A DNA stretch of 64,000 bases from JBBIPA01 sp963775935 (lineage in GTDB: Bacteria; Chloroflexota; Dehalococcoidia; GIF9; UBA5629). This document shows, piece after piece, positions 32,959-42,453 of the stretch. The notes below the pieces were generated by a model. That model made no database searches and was not told where the DNA came from. It was given only the letters and a program-made list of their open reading frames with translations. A program made the position numbers and the translations under genes. Positions within the stretch are counted from its first letter, which is position 1; every line of letters begins with the position of its first letter. Where the stretch lies: contig CAVZKR010000004.1 in the NCBI GenBank assembly GCA_963775935.1, forward strand, positions 248,001 through 312,000, in the 5' to 3' direction.

Positions 32959-34125
32959 CTATGCTCTTTTCATATTCACCAATGCTTTCAATACCAGAGG
33001 GCTGACACGCTTAAACCCTCCAGCCCTTTGCAATGCACTCCGGTAGTTGAGTTCACCGCGCGCCATGTAACAACAGACTCTCCAGACCCTCGAATCAACA
33101 TTTAGAAGCCTGGTCACGAGTTCAGGAAACTGGATAAATATTCTTTGCATTGTTCTTCCTACTTTAATTTCGGGCAGTATTGTTTTGTGAACAGCTCGCT
33201 GATAATGTTCGAGGCTCGTTGTAGTATTCGACAAGCAATTTCTAATTACTGGCGCAGCCAACAGGGCACTTTGAATAGCGTTATAAATCCCCTCGCCGGT
33301 GAACGGGTCAGCAAGCCCAGCGGCATCTCCAACAAGAGCTATACGATTTTTATACAGCTTCGGCTCTCCTTTACAAATAGGCAGCAGGCCACCGCTCCAT
33401 CGAACGATAGTGAAATGATTAATGTTTAACGAGTCCAGGAACCGGCGGTAGGAATGTTTCAAATCCCTCGCTCGGGAACTGATGCAGGCAATACCGATTG
33501 ATAAATGATTAGCTTTGGGAAAAATCCAGGCATATCCGCTGGATATAAACCCCAGGTCAATGAGAATACGGCTCTTCCATCTGCTGAGCTCCTGCTTATC
33601 TACCGAGACCTCAGTATTTATACCGGCGATATAGCCATTGCTATCATTCAGCCCGGCTTCCCGCGCTACGATACTGCGCTTGCCGTCGGCTCCCACCAGA
33701 AACTGGGAGCGGAATACTCTTTGCGGAGTGTACACCTCGACTCCTCCGGCATCTTCCCGTATATGAGTCACCGGTTGTCCCTGGAAAATCCTGGCGCCTG
33801 ACTCCTCGGCTTTTCGGGTAAGGGCATGGTCGAACTTATCACGCATCACCGTATAGATGATTCCCCTGTCACAACTACCGCGATGTCGACATTCGCCTTT
33901 ATAGTATATGTCAACGCCATTTACCACATCTTCAGCTATTTCTAAAATATCAATGGGAAGAAGGCTTGCAGTCTTGGCTGTTACCCCTCCAGCGCAGCAT
34001 TTGTAGCGAGGCAATATCTGTTTCTCAATCAGCAGAACACTGGTTCCTGCCCTGGATAGTTCATAAGCCAGCATAGCGCCAGCGGGGCCGGCGCCAACAA
34101 CAATTACTTCAAACAGGTGTTCCAA
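32959..34125 (-). CDS. geranylgeranyl reductase-family FAD-dependent oxidoreductase
   Basis: A 388-residue flavoprotein. The FAD-binding GxGxxG is VVGAGPAGAMLAYELSRAG near 9-27, the second FAD motif is ALVGDAAGLADPFTGEGIY (about 275), and the family's CC motif appears as RYKCCAGGV (about 41-49). Members reduce isoprenoid double bonds in archaeal lipids or chlorophyll/menaquinone side chains; in bacteria without photosynthesis menaquinone or membrane lipids are likely substrates, which would suit a quinone-dependent energy chain here. TTG start at 34125 with GGAAG upstream. It runs opposite to the aldo-keto reductase next door. Confidence 0.9.
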   Translation of the reverse strand: MEHLFEVIVVGAGPAGAMLAYELSRAGTSVLLIEKQILPRYKCCAGGVTAKTASLLPIDILEIAEDVVNGVDIYYKGECRHRGSCDRGIIYTVMRDKFDHALTRKAEESGARIFQGQPVTHIREDAGGVEVYTPQRVFRSQFLVGADGKRSIVAREAGLNDSNGYIAGINTEVSVDKQELSRWKSRILIDLGFISSGYAWIFPKANHLSIGIACISSRARDLKHSYRRFLDSLNINHFTIVRWSGGLLPICKGEPKLYKNRIALVGDAAGLADPFTGEGIYNAIQSALLAAPVIRNCLSNTTTSLEHYQRAVHKTILPEIKVGRTMQRIFIQFPELVTRLLNVDSRVWRVCCYMARGELNYRSALQRAGGFKRVSPLVLKALVNMKRA

Positions 34126-34278
34126 CTAAACTTCCCATAAATTACGGTATCAATATGCAGTATTAAAAAATAGCCGCTCAAACAAGCGGATTAAAATAGT
34201 ATATCATGTTATTCGCTTTCTCAGTTCGCAATAGGGTAAAATCAAAAAAGCTAATTGCGCAAAAATAGCAGAGGATAA

Positions 34279-35430
34279 ATGCAGTATCGCAAGTTTGGAA
34301 AACTCGACTGGCAGGTATCGGCGCTGGGCTTTGGTACCATGCGCCTACCGCATGTCGGCAACAACATGGCAGATGTCATCGAACCCGAAGCTATCCGGAT
34401 GTTCAGGTATGCTATCGACCACGGCGTTAACTACATAGATACGGCATACCCCTACCACGAGGGTAGAAGTGAAGTCATTGTGGGACAGGTGCTAAAGGGC
34501 AACTACCGGGAGAAGGTAAAAGTGGCCACAAAACTGCCCTCATGGGAAGTCCAGTCACCCAAAGATTTCGACCGCTTTCTCAATGAGCAGCTCAAGCGGT
34601 TACAGCTCGACAAGATTGACTTCTACCTGCTGCACGGGCTGCACAAGAAACACTGGACCAAGTTGCGTGACTTTAAGGTGCTTCACTGGGCTGAAAAAGC
34701 GATGAACGATGGACGCATTGGTCACCTGGGATTCTCCTTCCATGACGATTTTGCCGTCTTCAAGGAGATTGTGGATGCCTATGACAACTGGACTTTATGC
34801 CAGATACAGTACAACTACATGGACGAAAACTATCAAGCGGGGAAACGAGGGCTCTACTATGCCGCCAGCAAAGGACTGGCTGTGGTAGTCATGGAACCGC
34901 TGCGCGGTGGACGTCTTACCAGGAAGCCGCCGGAGCCGGTAGCCAGGTTATGGGCAAGCGCCCCACAGAAGCGTACGCAGGCTGAGTGGGGATTGCTCTG
35001 GGTCTGGAACCATCCCGAGGTATCGGTAGTTCTGAGCGGCATGAGCACCATTGAGCAGGTGGTGGAGAATGTAGCCATAGCCAATCATGCCATACCCGAT
35101 ATGCTATCTGCTGAAGACCTGGAGCTCATCGAACGCGTTCAGAAGGCTTACCGCAAGCTAATTCCAATACCCTGCACTGCTTGTGGATACTGCATGCCCT
35201 GTGCCAATGGTGTCCAGATTCCTCGCATCCTGGAGCTTTACAATGATGCGTTCATGTATGAAGATGTGCCTGTAGGACGTTTCCTTTATGCTGGTAAATT
35301 TGGACTCAAAGAAGATGAGCGGGCTGACCGCTGTCTCGATTGCGGCGACTGCGTGGAAGCATGCCCCCAAAACATCCCTATTACGGAATGGCTCAAGAAA
35401 GCACATGTATTGTTGGGGCCATCGAAGTAA
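34279..35430 (+). CDS. aldo/keto reductase with C-terminal 4Fe-4S domain
   Basis: A 383-residue protein. Residues about 1-280 form an aldo-keto reductase barrel with the catalytic tetrad region YIDTAYPYHEGRSE and FYLLHGLHKKHW; VVVMEPLRGGRL near 210 is the usual nucleotide-site strand. The C-terminus adds a ferredoxin-like unit with two cysteine groups, CTACGYCMPC near 297-306 and CLDCGDCVEACP near 353-364. This fusion is widespread in anaerobes and likely uses ferredoxin-type electrons in addition to or instead of NADPH. Substrate unknown. AGAGGA precedes the ATG. Confidence 0.92.
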   Translation: MQYRKFGKLDWQVSALGFGTMRLPHVGNNMADVIEPEAIRMFRYAIDHGVNYIDTAYPYHEGRSEVIVGQVLKGNYREKVKVATKLPSWEVQSPKDFDRFLNEQLKRLQLDKIDFYLLHGLHKKHWTKLRDFKVLHWAEKAMNDGRIGHLGFSFHDDFAVFKEIVDAYDNWTLCQIQYNYMDENYQAGKRGLYYAASKGLAVVVMEPLRGGRLTRKPPEPVARLWASAPQKRTQAEWGLLWVWNHPEVSVVLSGMSTIEQVVENVAIANHAIPDMLSAEDLELIERVQKAYRKLIPIPCTACGYCMPCANGVQIPRILELYNDAFMYEDVPVGRFLYAGKFGLKEDERADRCLDCGDCVEACPQNIPITEWLKKAHVLLGPSK

Positions 35431-35748
35431 GTTCTGAGATTATCACTTATTCCACACCGTTAACTGAATACCCTCTATCCTGAGCCTCATACTATACAGG
35501 CTATAGAATATCACTTACTATCTTATGTGCAAATTCTGAACTAGAGAACCGCGAAAAGAATATAGCGGATTATGTACCTGGATAACAATGCAGGTTTTTA
35601 TTCAAACCACAATACTGACGATTCCCCATACCAACAGCAATAGTCTTCGTTTGCTGATTGACACCGTGACCTTAATAGTCTAGTCTTAAAAATAAAGCAT
35701 GCATGTGGCAATTTGTCCTTGATGACAATACTTAGTAAGGAGGATGAT
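35431..35748. other. 318-base gap before pfkA
   Basis: AT-rich, no supported gene. It contains a possible promoter (35658-35686) and the AAGGAGG ribosome site of the downstream gene. Confidence 0.6.
35658..35686 (+). promoter_or_regulatory. possible pfkA promoter
   Basis: A perfect -35 TTGACA (35658-35663) is followed after 17 bases by a weak -10 TAGTCT (35681-35686). Transcription would start near 35693, 56 bases before the ATG. Confidence 0.4.
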
Positions 35749-36720
35749 ATGAGACGTATTGCAGTAGTTACAAGCGGAGGTGATGCCCCTGGGATGAACG
35801 CTGCTATCAGAGCGGTAGTGCGAACCGGGCTGGACAAGGGGTGGGAAGTCTTCGGCGTCCAGCATGGTTATGTGGGACTGATCAATGACAATATAGTGGC
35901 GCTGGAAGCCCGGGTTGTGGGTGGTATAATCCAACAAGGTGGTACGATGCTTGGCAGCAGTCGCTGTCCCGAATTCAAGACAGAGGAGGGGCGTCTCAAA
36001 GCATTGAGAACACTTCAGCAGCATAATATTGATGCCCTGGTAGTTATTGGGGGCAATGGATCTCAGACTGGAGCCTATGCAATGTCCAAGCTAGGTTACC
36101 CGGTGGTAGGTGTGGCCTCCACTATAGACAACGATCTCTACGGGTCAGAGATTACTATTGGGGTGGATACCGCTCTGGACGTTGCTCTAGAGGCAATAGA
36201 CCGACTCAAGGTTACTGCTTCGTCACATGAGCGGGCTTTTATTGTTGAGGTGATGGGACGCGATTGTGGATACCTGGCACTAATGTCTGGCATCGCTGGC
36301 GGAGCCGACGCCATCGTCATCCCCGAGGCGGAGACGGATCCTGAATCTGTGGCTACAGTATTGCGCGCAGCATATTCGCGAGGTAAGACTCATGGACTTG
36401 TAGTTGCCGCAGAAGGTGCGAAATGCAACACAGAAAAGATGTCACGCTACTTCCAGGAACATAGAGAACGGTTAGGCTTTGAACCGCGGGTGACGATATT
36501 GGGTCATGTGCAACGTGGCGGCACACCAGGAGCATTCGATCGCCTGCTCGCCACCCGGTTCGGTGCAGCAGCGACAGAACATCTCGCCAAGGGCGAGTAT
36601 GGCATACTGGTTGGCCTTATTAAAGATGAGGTTACCGCCACCCCACTCGAAGATGTAGTCTCCCAAAAAAAGCAACTAGACCTGCGCCTACTAGAATTGG
36701 CACGAGTGCTAGCAAAGTAA
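35749..36720 (+). CDS. pfkA: 6-phosphofructokinase
   Basis: Glycolytic phosphorylation of fructose 6-phosphate, 323 residues. Motifs align with E. coli PfkA numbering: GGDAPGMNAAIRA (10-22), GGNGSQTG (101-108), TIDNDLYGSE (125-134) with catalytic D127, and MGRDCGYLAL near 168. G104 points to ATP rather than pyrophosphate as donor, but position 103, normally the Mg-binding Asp, is Asn and 124 is Ser. The start is ATG 35749 behind AAGGAGG. Isolated from other glycolysis genes. Most probably an ATP-PFK or a close paralogue with altered metal binding. Confidence 0.88.
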   Translation: MRRIAVVTSGGDAPGMNAAIRAVVRTGLDKGWEVFGVQHGYVGLINDNIVALEARVVGGIIQQGGTMLGSSRCPEFKTEEGRLKALRTLQQHNIDALVVIGGNGSQTGAYAMSKLGYPVVGVASTIDNDLYGSEITIGVDTALDVALEAIDRLKVTASSHERAFIVEVMGRDCGYLALMSGIAGGADAIVIPEAETDPESVATVLRAAYSRGKTHGLVVAAEGAKCNTEKMSRYFQEHRERLGFEPRVTILGHVQRGGTPGAFDRLLATRFGAAATEHLAKGEYGILVGLIKDEVTATPLEDVVSQKKQLDLRLLELARVLAK

Positions 36721-36807
36721 TAATTAAAAGCTATCCAGGGTGCAGTCGCAGCGATACAATACAATTAGCCTATCTAATAGGAAAACATATATTGGAATAG
36801 ACTTATT

Positions 36808-38067
36808 ATGACCGAAAATGCAAGCTACCAATCTACTAAGCACCAACCAAAGTTATTCTATGGCTACATTGTGGTCATAATAGCTTTTATAGTCATGGTG
36901 CTGGCCTATGGAGTACGAAGTAGCTTTGGTGTTTTCTTCAAACCAATGCTCACTGACTTTGAATGGACCAGAGCCCTCACTTCAGGAGCTGTTACCTTAT
37001 CGCTGCTGGTACAAGGGCTCTGGGGAATTGTCATGGGCAGGGTTAACGACAGGATTGGTTCGCGGTGGGTCATTACGCTATGTTGTTTCCTGCTGGGCTT
37101 GGGGCTCCTGCTGATGTCAGCTATCAATGGCGCATGGCAACTCTACTTATTCTACGGGCTGGTATTTGGCATGGGCATGGGTGGCGTTTTTGTAGCACTG
37201 ATATCTACGGCTGCCAGATGGTTCATTAAGAAAAGGGGACTGATGACGGGCATCGTTCTGGCTGGTATAGGTGGTGGTACTTTGGCCGTAGCACCTCTGG
37301 CTAACTGGCTAATTTATAACTACGGATGGCGTTCATCCTATATCATAATAGGCAGTTTAGTTCTGATACTTGGCATAGTAGCGGCTCAGTTTCTCAGACG
37401 AGACCCCGCCAAGATGGCATTGGTACCATACGGCTATATTCAAGGAAAAGAACAAAAATTATCTGCTGACACTGAAGGTTTATCGCTAAAAGAAGCAGTA
37501 GGTACCAGGCAATTCTGGATGGCAGCAATTTCATTTGCCTGTTTAGGTTACGCTCTGTTTACTATTACCATTCATCTGGTACCCCACATTACTGACCTTG
37601 GAATTTCTGCTTCCACGGCTGCCACCATTTTCTCCATCGGCGGCGGAGTACAGAGCGTCGGTGGTATTGTCCTGGGTGTGGCTGCTGACAGATTGGGGAT
37701 CAGGAGCATTATCGCCATTAGCTTTGTTCTTGTTGCAGCCACCTTATTCTGGCTGGTGCCAATTACCACTGTGTTAATGTTCTACCTGTTCTCAATTATT
37801 ATTAACTTCGGCTTCGGCGGTGCTACTGCAATGGAGTCAACTATTGTCGCTGAACTATTTGGATTAAAATCACATGGCGTGATTCTCGGTGTCGTAAGCT
37901 TTGCATTTACAGTCGGAGCTGCCATTGGCCCTCTGGTAACTGGTTATCTATTTGACCTGACCGGCAACTATCAGATAGCTTTCTTGACTTGTGCTGCTCT
38001 CGCCGTAGTTGGCCTGGTACTAACGGCAACATTACGACCATCTGAAATTCGAGCGATAAAACACTGA
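36808..38067 (+). CDS. MFS transporter, monocarboxylate/oxalate-formate (OFA)-like
   Basis: A 419-residue 12-helix transporter. N-terminal FYGYIVVIIAFIVMVLAYG and RSSFGVFFKPMLTDFEWTRA, and loop 2-3 GRVNDRIGSRW, resemble the OFA and MCT groups that move monocarboxylates or dicarboxylates across the cytoplasmic membrane; C-terminal ESTIVAELFGLKSHGVILG is also typical. No neighbouring catabolic gene shares its strand, so the substrate is open. Not related closely to the tandem MFS pair at 17-19.5 kb. Confidence 0.87.
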   Translation: MTENASYQSTKHQPKLFYGYIVVIIAFIVMVLAYGVRSSFGVFFKPMLTDFEWTRALTSGAVTLSLLVQGLWGIVMGRVNDRIGSRWVITLCCFLLGLGLLLMSAINGAWQLYLFYGLVFGMGMGGVFVALISTAARWFIKKRGLMTGIVLAGIGGGTLAVAPLANWLIYNYGWRSSYIIIGSLVLILGIVAAQFLRRDPAKMALVPYGYIQGKEQKLSADTEGLSLKEAVGTRQFWMAAISFACLGYALFTITIHLVPHITDLGISASTAATIFSIGGGVQSVGGIVLGVAADRLGIRSIIAISFVLVAATLFWLVPITTVLMFYLFSIIINFGFGGATAMESTIVAELFGLKSHGVILGVVSFAFTVGAAIGPLVTGYLFDLTGNYQIAFLTCAALAVVGLVLTATLRPSEIRAIKH

Positions 38068-38292
38068 CTTTCCCAACCTCCCCCAACCCACAGTTCATAG
38101 ATCCAAATAGGTTTGGATGTTGATGTCCAATTGCACAAAGTAGCGATTTGTGCAGCAATTCGAACTATGGCTCAAACCAGCTATTCGCTGATCTCACTTA
38201 GATGTCAAGACCATGAGTTTGCTGCAGATTATATACAGTGCTAGTATAAGGATATCAAAGGGAAGGTTGAGAACTTCTATAGAGGTATAACA

Positions 38293-39414
38293 ATGATTCC
38301 GCTCTTTGAGCGCTTCCCATCTTTGGCAGATAAGCTCCCGTATGTTTCTTTGGGCGAATTCCCCACTCCAGTTCAAGAACTCCCTCAATTGGGTGGAGAC
38401 CTTGGAATAGGTCACCTTTTCATCAAGCGGGATGACCTAAGTGGTAAAACCTATGGTGGCAATAAACCGCGAAAATTGGAGTTCCTCCTGGGAAATGCCC
38501 TTAGAGCCAACGCAAAGGAAGTCATAACATTTGGTGGTGCCGGGTCAAATCATTCTTTAGCTACAGCTATATACGCACGCCAACTGGGGCTAAAAAGTAT
38601 CTCCATGTTGATGCCTCAACCTAATGCCAAATATGTTCGCCGCAATCTCCTAATGAGCTATTACTACGGAGCAGAGCTGCACTTATGTGGTGCAGAACTA
38701 CACCTGCGCAGGACTATGCCACTAGTTTACCTGGCTACAACATCACAATTTCTAAGGCATTGGCCAAGGTACAGACGTTTGCCTCACCTCATTCCTCCCG
38801 GCGGGTCATCACCCCTGGGTGTGATTGGCTTTGTAAATGCTGCTTTTGAACTTAAGGTACAAATTGCCAAAAATGAAATACCTGAACCTGATTACCTGTA
38901 CGTTGCCACTGGCACCATGGGGACAGCGGCCGGGTTAATGCTTGGAATTCGAGCTGCAAACCTCAAGACCAGAGTTGTCCCCATACGGGTAGCTGATGTG
39001 AAATTTGTTAACGTGAAAGGAATGCTGAAGCTTATTCAGGATACAAACTCACTACTTCGCTCTGTAGATCAATCGTTTCCCGAACTTGAATTCAGTGAAC
39101 GAGATATCGACATCCGACAGGACTTTTTCGGACAGCAATATGCTCTTTTTACCAAAAAAGGAATGCAAGCTACAAAACGAATGGAGGAACGCGAAAGTAT
39201 CAAATTAGACGGAACATATACAGGTAAGACTGTGGCCGCTATTATCCAAGATGCTGAAAATAAAGAGTTGGCGAATAAGGCAGTCTTGTTTTGGAACACC
39301 ATGAATTCCAGAGATTTCAGTGATGTGATATCTACTGTTGACTACAACAACCTACCTAAGTCGTTTCACAGTTATTTTAGGGCAGAAGTACAGCCCCTAG
39401 ACCGCAATACTTGA
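38293..39414 (+). CDS. PLP-dependent D-cysteine desulfhydrase / ACC deaminase-like enzyme
   Basis: A 373-residue fold-type II PLP enzyme. The N-terminus has IKRDDLSGKTYGGNKPRKLE with the PLP lysine in GGNK, then FGGAGSNHSLATAIYA, the ACC-deaminase/D-cysteine desulfhydrase signature; TGTMGTAAGLMLG (around 213-225) binds the phosphate. These enzymes release sulfide from D-cysteine or deaminate 1-aminocyclopropane-1-carboxylate; most bacterial homologues are desulfhydrases, so I prefer that. Start ATG has AGAGGT upstream. The gene begins an accessory stretch of AT-rich DNA. Confidence 0.85.
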   Translation: MIPLFERFPSLADKLPYVSLGEFPTPVQELPQLGGDLGIGHLFIKRDDLSGKTYGGNKPRKLEFLLGNALRANAKEVITFGGAGSNHSLATAIYARQLGLKSISMLMPQPNAKYVRRNLLMSYYYGAELHLCGAELHLRRTMPLVYLATTSQFLRHWPRYRRLPHLIPPGGSSPLGVIGFVNAAFELKVQIAKNEIPEPDYLYVATGTMGTAAGLMLGIRAANLKTRVVPIRVADVKFVNVKGMLKLIQDTNSLLRSVDQSFPELEFSERDIDIRQDFFGQQYALFTKKGMQATKRMEERESIKLDGTYTGKTVAAIIQDAENKELANKAVLFWNTMNSRDFSDVISTVDYNNLPKSFHSYFRAEVQPLDRNT

Positions 39415-39598
39415 GTTACACAATAGACATTAGGACTAGAGGTTCGACACAAACTAAACAAAAGGGCTAATTGTTACTTTTATAACTAAGGCTAAGGTTA
39501 CCCCAGTAGTATTTCTATTTGTTTAGCAACATCGTAGACGTATTATTCAGGCCACCAGATCAGGTTTTTCGACCGGAACCACCTTAAGGATTTCTTCC

Positions 39599-40108
39599 CT
39601 ACCTGTATTTTCGCGTAGCCTCGTCCCGAACTTGTTTTGCTTGTTCCATTGCCTTCTTATAAGCCTCATCTGCGTCCTTCTTAGCCTGCTTATCAAGGGC
39701 CACTTTCTTAGCCTCTTTGTAGACTATCTCTGCCTGCTTCTTGGCCTCTTTATAGGTCTCATCTGCATCTTTAATAGCCGCCTGTGATTTGGTTCGACTC
39801 TCGAGATAGTCTGCCTCGTTTTTGTCGTAAGAAATGCGGAAGACCGCATTAGATTCTGCTACAATAGCTTCACGGAGTTTCTTGGCTTGCTCTAGGGCCT
39901 CTTTATGGGCTTTATCGGCTGCCTCCTTGGCCTGTTTGTCAACAGCTATTTTCTTTGCCTGTTCATAGACTGAATCAGCTTGCTTCTTAGACTCTTTATA
40001 TGCCTGATATGCTCGCGTGAAAGTCTCATCAGCTACTCTTCTGGCTTCAGCATAGCCCTTGGTCTTGGCATCCAGCGCTTGTGTTTCTGCTTCAGATTTC
40101 TTTTCCAT
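39599..40108 (-). CDS. Lys/Ala/Glu-rich coiled-coil protein with internal duplication
   Basis: A 169-residue, highly charged α-helical protein with no hydrophobic segment. It contains two related halves: ADETFTRAYQAYKESKKQAD ... (about 26-81) and ADETYKEAKKQAE ... (about 115-160), each with the pattern (V/S)YEQAKK(I/V)A(V/L)DKQAK and EQAKxxRxE. No known family is recognised; composition is reminiscent of phasin-, apolipoprotein- or stalk-type coiled coils. It starts with ATG after AAGGAGG/GGAGG and has a near-consensus promoter upstream, so it is probably well expressed. The role is unknown. Confidence 0.8.
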   Translation of the reverse strand: MEKKSEAETQALDAKTKGYAEARRVADETFTRAYQAYKESKKQADSVYEQAKKIAVDKQAKEAADKAHKEALEQAKKLREAIVAESNAVFRISYDKNEADYLESRTKSQAAIKDADETYKEAKKQAEIVYKEAKKVALDKQAKKDADEAYKKAMEQAKQVRDEATRKYR

Positions 40109-40473
40109 TACAAACCTCCTCTCTCACATTGTTTTGCCATTTAATGAATAAGTAAGTCATCTAAAATCTCGATATTCTTGTCGCTATTCGGTGAATCATG
40201 CAAGTCCCATTCTAGGCTTAGGAATAGTCAATGTCAATAAGTACGCTCCGATACCTAATTTTGAATTAAGCATATATTTATAAACGCTAACCCTTTTAAC
40301 CTTTCTAACCCACAGTTTCCAAATTTCTATACAACCTCAAGCTGGCGTGTCTGCTGAGCTGGCAATGGTAGCGTTTCAAGTCCAGGATCAGATACATGGA
40401 GCTTTACCAATGGACTATGACTGGTACTGTTTCATATTACACAATAGTACATTTTGTTACCGCTGGTCAAAGC
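40109..40473. other. 365-base AT-rich gap with a minus-strand promoter
   Basis: Apart from the promoter at 40209-40237 for the coiled-coil gene no feature is recognised; short open frames here lack ribosome sites. Confidence 0.6.
40209..40237 (-). promoter_or_regulatory. near-consensus sigma-70-type promoter for the coiled-coil gene
   Basis: On the minus strand TTGACA (40237-40232), a 17-base spacer and TAGAAT (40214-40209). Transcription would begin near 40202, about 95 bases before the ATG at 40108. A long untranslated leader may allow further control. Confidence 0.65.
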
Positions 40474-40773
40474 TCATAACTCTACTCCTGGAGGAGGTGG
40501 GTGAGCAGCTTCCCAATTCTCAAACCAGGCTCGATCCATCTTAATGCAATTGATAATCGAAGTACGGCTCTGCGTGAAGAAGCTATATGCCTTTTGGTTC
40601 TCTCTATGAACTTTGTGAATTAACTCTGTCAGTTCACTATGTTGCAGGTCACCTCGCTTCCACTGCTGGAATGCTTCGTAAAGTGGATCCAGGATAGAAT
40701 GCATCCGCATATCGTAGTAGGCATCGATCAACGCTTGCTGATATTCCTGTAATATTTTTCTCTGCTGTCTCAT
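40474..40773 (-). CDS. hypothetical α-helical protein
   Basis: A 99-residue protein without recognised family or membrane segment; it begins MRQQRKILQEYQQALIDAYY and ends in a proline-rich AAHPPPPGVEL. Predicted mostly helical. The ATG at 40773 is preceded by GGAAG/GAGG; a TTG four codons earlier has no ribosome site. It faces away from the TPR protein. Coding is supported by length, start context and amino acid composition only. Confidence 0.6.
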   Translation of the reverse strand: MRQQRKILQEYQQALIDAYYDMRMHSILDPLYEAFQQWKRGDLQHSELTELIHKVHRENQKAYSFFTQSRTSIINCIKMDRAWFENWEAAHPPPPGVEL

Positions 40774-40962
40774 TGCCTCTTCCAAATCGGTTCGTTGTCA
40801 AAGCCCGCTCAAGACTATTTTAATACTTTATTAGGCGCATATGGAAGTTACACAGAACCAATTGTTGAAGCGGATGTTGAATAAGGCGAAATAACGTGAT
40901 ACCCTAACTGTGGTTTTGCCGATTATGCGTTCATTGTCGCTTTGCAATAGAGGAGTGGGTTC

Positions 40963-41799
40963 GTGCTGAAACTATCAACAGTGGCACCGCATCAGTGGGA
41001 GTTTGTCTATCCACATATACATGAAGATTTGACGGATGAGTTCTATAGAGGGTGCGAGTTGTATGAAGAGGGCGGTCTCGACCAAGCTGAGAAGGTCTTC
41101 CGAACCGTGCTTGCTGAGATGCCTGACCATCTAGATGCGATTCATCATTTAGCCCTAATTCTGTCACAACGGAATTTGCCCAAAGAGGCTCGCAGCCTTT
41201 GGGAACAGGCTGTTCACATTGGTCGTAAGGCATTTCCCAAAGATTTTGAGACAGGAAAGGATTGCCTCGAATGGGGATGGCTGGAGAACAGACCATTCTT
41301 ACGATGTCTCCACGGTTTGGCATTGGTAAGATATGAGGAGGGCAAAATAGAGGAAGCTTTAATGCTATTTCAGGAACTGCTCTCCCTGAACCCCAACGAT
41401 AACCAGGGTGTTCGGGCTTTAGCCTTAGAAGCATTGTTTAGGTTGGGTAAATTTGAGGATGCTCTTAGGATTACCGAGCAGTATCGCCATGATATAATGC
41501 CTGATACTATGTACGGTAAGGCCTTGGCTCATTTCAAGTTGGGGCATCGAAAGGAAGCAACCCTAGCGCTTCGGAAAGCTACCAAACATTTACCACTAGT
41601 AGGAAGGGAGCTCTTGAAAAGCAAGCACCGCTTGCCCAAAACAGCAAGTCCGGATGTGGTTACCGTGGGAGGTGCCGATGAGGCTTACAGTTATTGGGAA
41701 AGGTGGGGGCAATTCTGGAATGAAGATACTGAAGCTCTGGAATGGTTGAGAGAAGTAGCGAGGCAGGTCACTGACACCTATCAGGCTGCAAGCCACTAG
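40963..41799 (+). CDS. tetratricopeptide-repeat protein
   Basis: A 278-residue soluble protein with at least four TPR-type helix pairs: examples are EEGGLDQAEKVFRTVLAEMP (about 37-56), EEGKIEEALMLFQELLSLNP (about 125-144) and RLGKFEDALRITEQYRHDI (about 160-178). These solenoids bind partner proteins; no catalytic domain is attached. A GTG start at 40963 follows GAGGAG. It stands alone between two non-coding stretches, so no partner can be named. Confidence 0.85.
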   Translation: MLKLSTVAPHQWEFVYPHIHEDLTDEFYRGCELYEEGGLDQAEKVFRTVLAEMPDHLDAIHHLALILSQRNLPKEARSLWEQAVHIGRKAFPKDFETGKDCLEWGWLENRPFLRCLHGLALVRYEEGKIEEALMLFQELLSLNPNDNQGVRALALEALFRLGKFEDALRITEQYRHDIMPDTMYGKALAHFKLGHRKEATLALRKATKHLPLVGRELLKSKHRLPKTASPDVVTVGGADEAYSYWERWGQFWNEDTEALEWLREVARQVTDTYQAASH

Positions 41800-42213
41800 T
41801 AGTATCTTTAATGACCACATGGTAAGTTTACTCGAGGGCTGAACAAAAGCCTGATTTGTGCAATATCTATGTAGTCAGCAAAAGTGGAATAATTTTGCCT
41901 TCAAAATTAGTAGACGCTCAGAAGCCAATTACCTGCTCCCGATAGTCTTACCACGTCTTAAGTTAACTCTGCAACCAGTTGACCCTCATCCAAAGCAATA
42001 ACAACATGCAAATGGTGTCCATTACATCCTGAGTTTATAATCGCCCGTATTTTGAAGCTTTGTGCGTGGAAATTCTAATGTAAGAGGTGCTGCAATTATT
42101 GGGAACAAGTGAGAGTATGCTAGAGATATTGATAATACTCTAATTAACAGTTTGCTATAAAATGGGTAGTTTAAAGTAACAAATACTCAGATTGTGCACT
42201 TGTGAGCAATTGC
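41800..42213. other. 414-base gap, nothing recognised
   Basis: AT-rich DNA without a supported gene, repeat or hairpin with a T-run. A minus-strand open stretch near 42065-41965 reads as a short peptide (INSGCNGHHLHVVIALDEG) that looks protein-like but has no start or ribosome site and matches no family I recognise; it may be a gene remnant. Confidence 0.45.
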
Positions 42214-42453
42214 CTATCGGAGGAACATGCTATCAACGCCTGCATCAAAGTCCTCACTGCAAATGGGGCAGCGAAATACCACTCTAGTTATTGCCGTTCC
42301 TGACCTTTCAATGCGGTGAACCGAAGAGTCATGACCGCGCTTAGGACAACATGCGTATAGGGAATGGTGAAAGCCTGTGGCTGGGTCAGGTATGCTTAGT
42401 TGGCCTCTGGAAAGCATTTCTTTTATTCTCCGTAACTCACCCTTTTTTGCCAT
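42214..42453 (-). CDS. small zinc-ribbon-like protein
   Basis: A 79-residue protein with two cysteine pairs, YACCPKRGHD (near 33-42) and FRCPICSEDFD (near 60-70), resembling a C-x2-type zinc ribbon, preceded by a basic helical N-terminus. A very strong GGAGGAAGGAA site precedes the ATG. The family is not recognised. Zinc-ribbon proteins of this size often bind RNA, DNA or another protein. Confidence 0.65.
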   Translation of the reverse strand: MAKKGELRRIKEMLSRGQLSIPDPATGFHHSLYACCPKRGHDSSVHRIERSGTAITRVVFRCPICSEDFDAGVDSMFLR

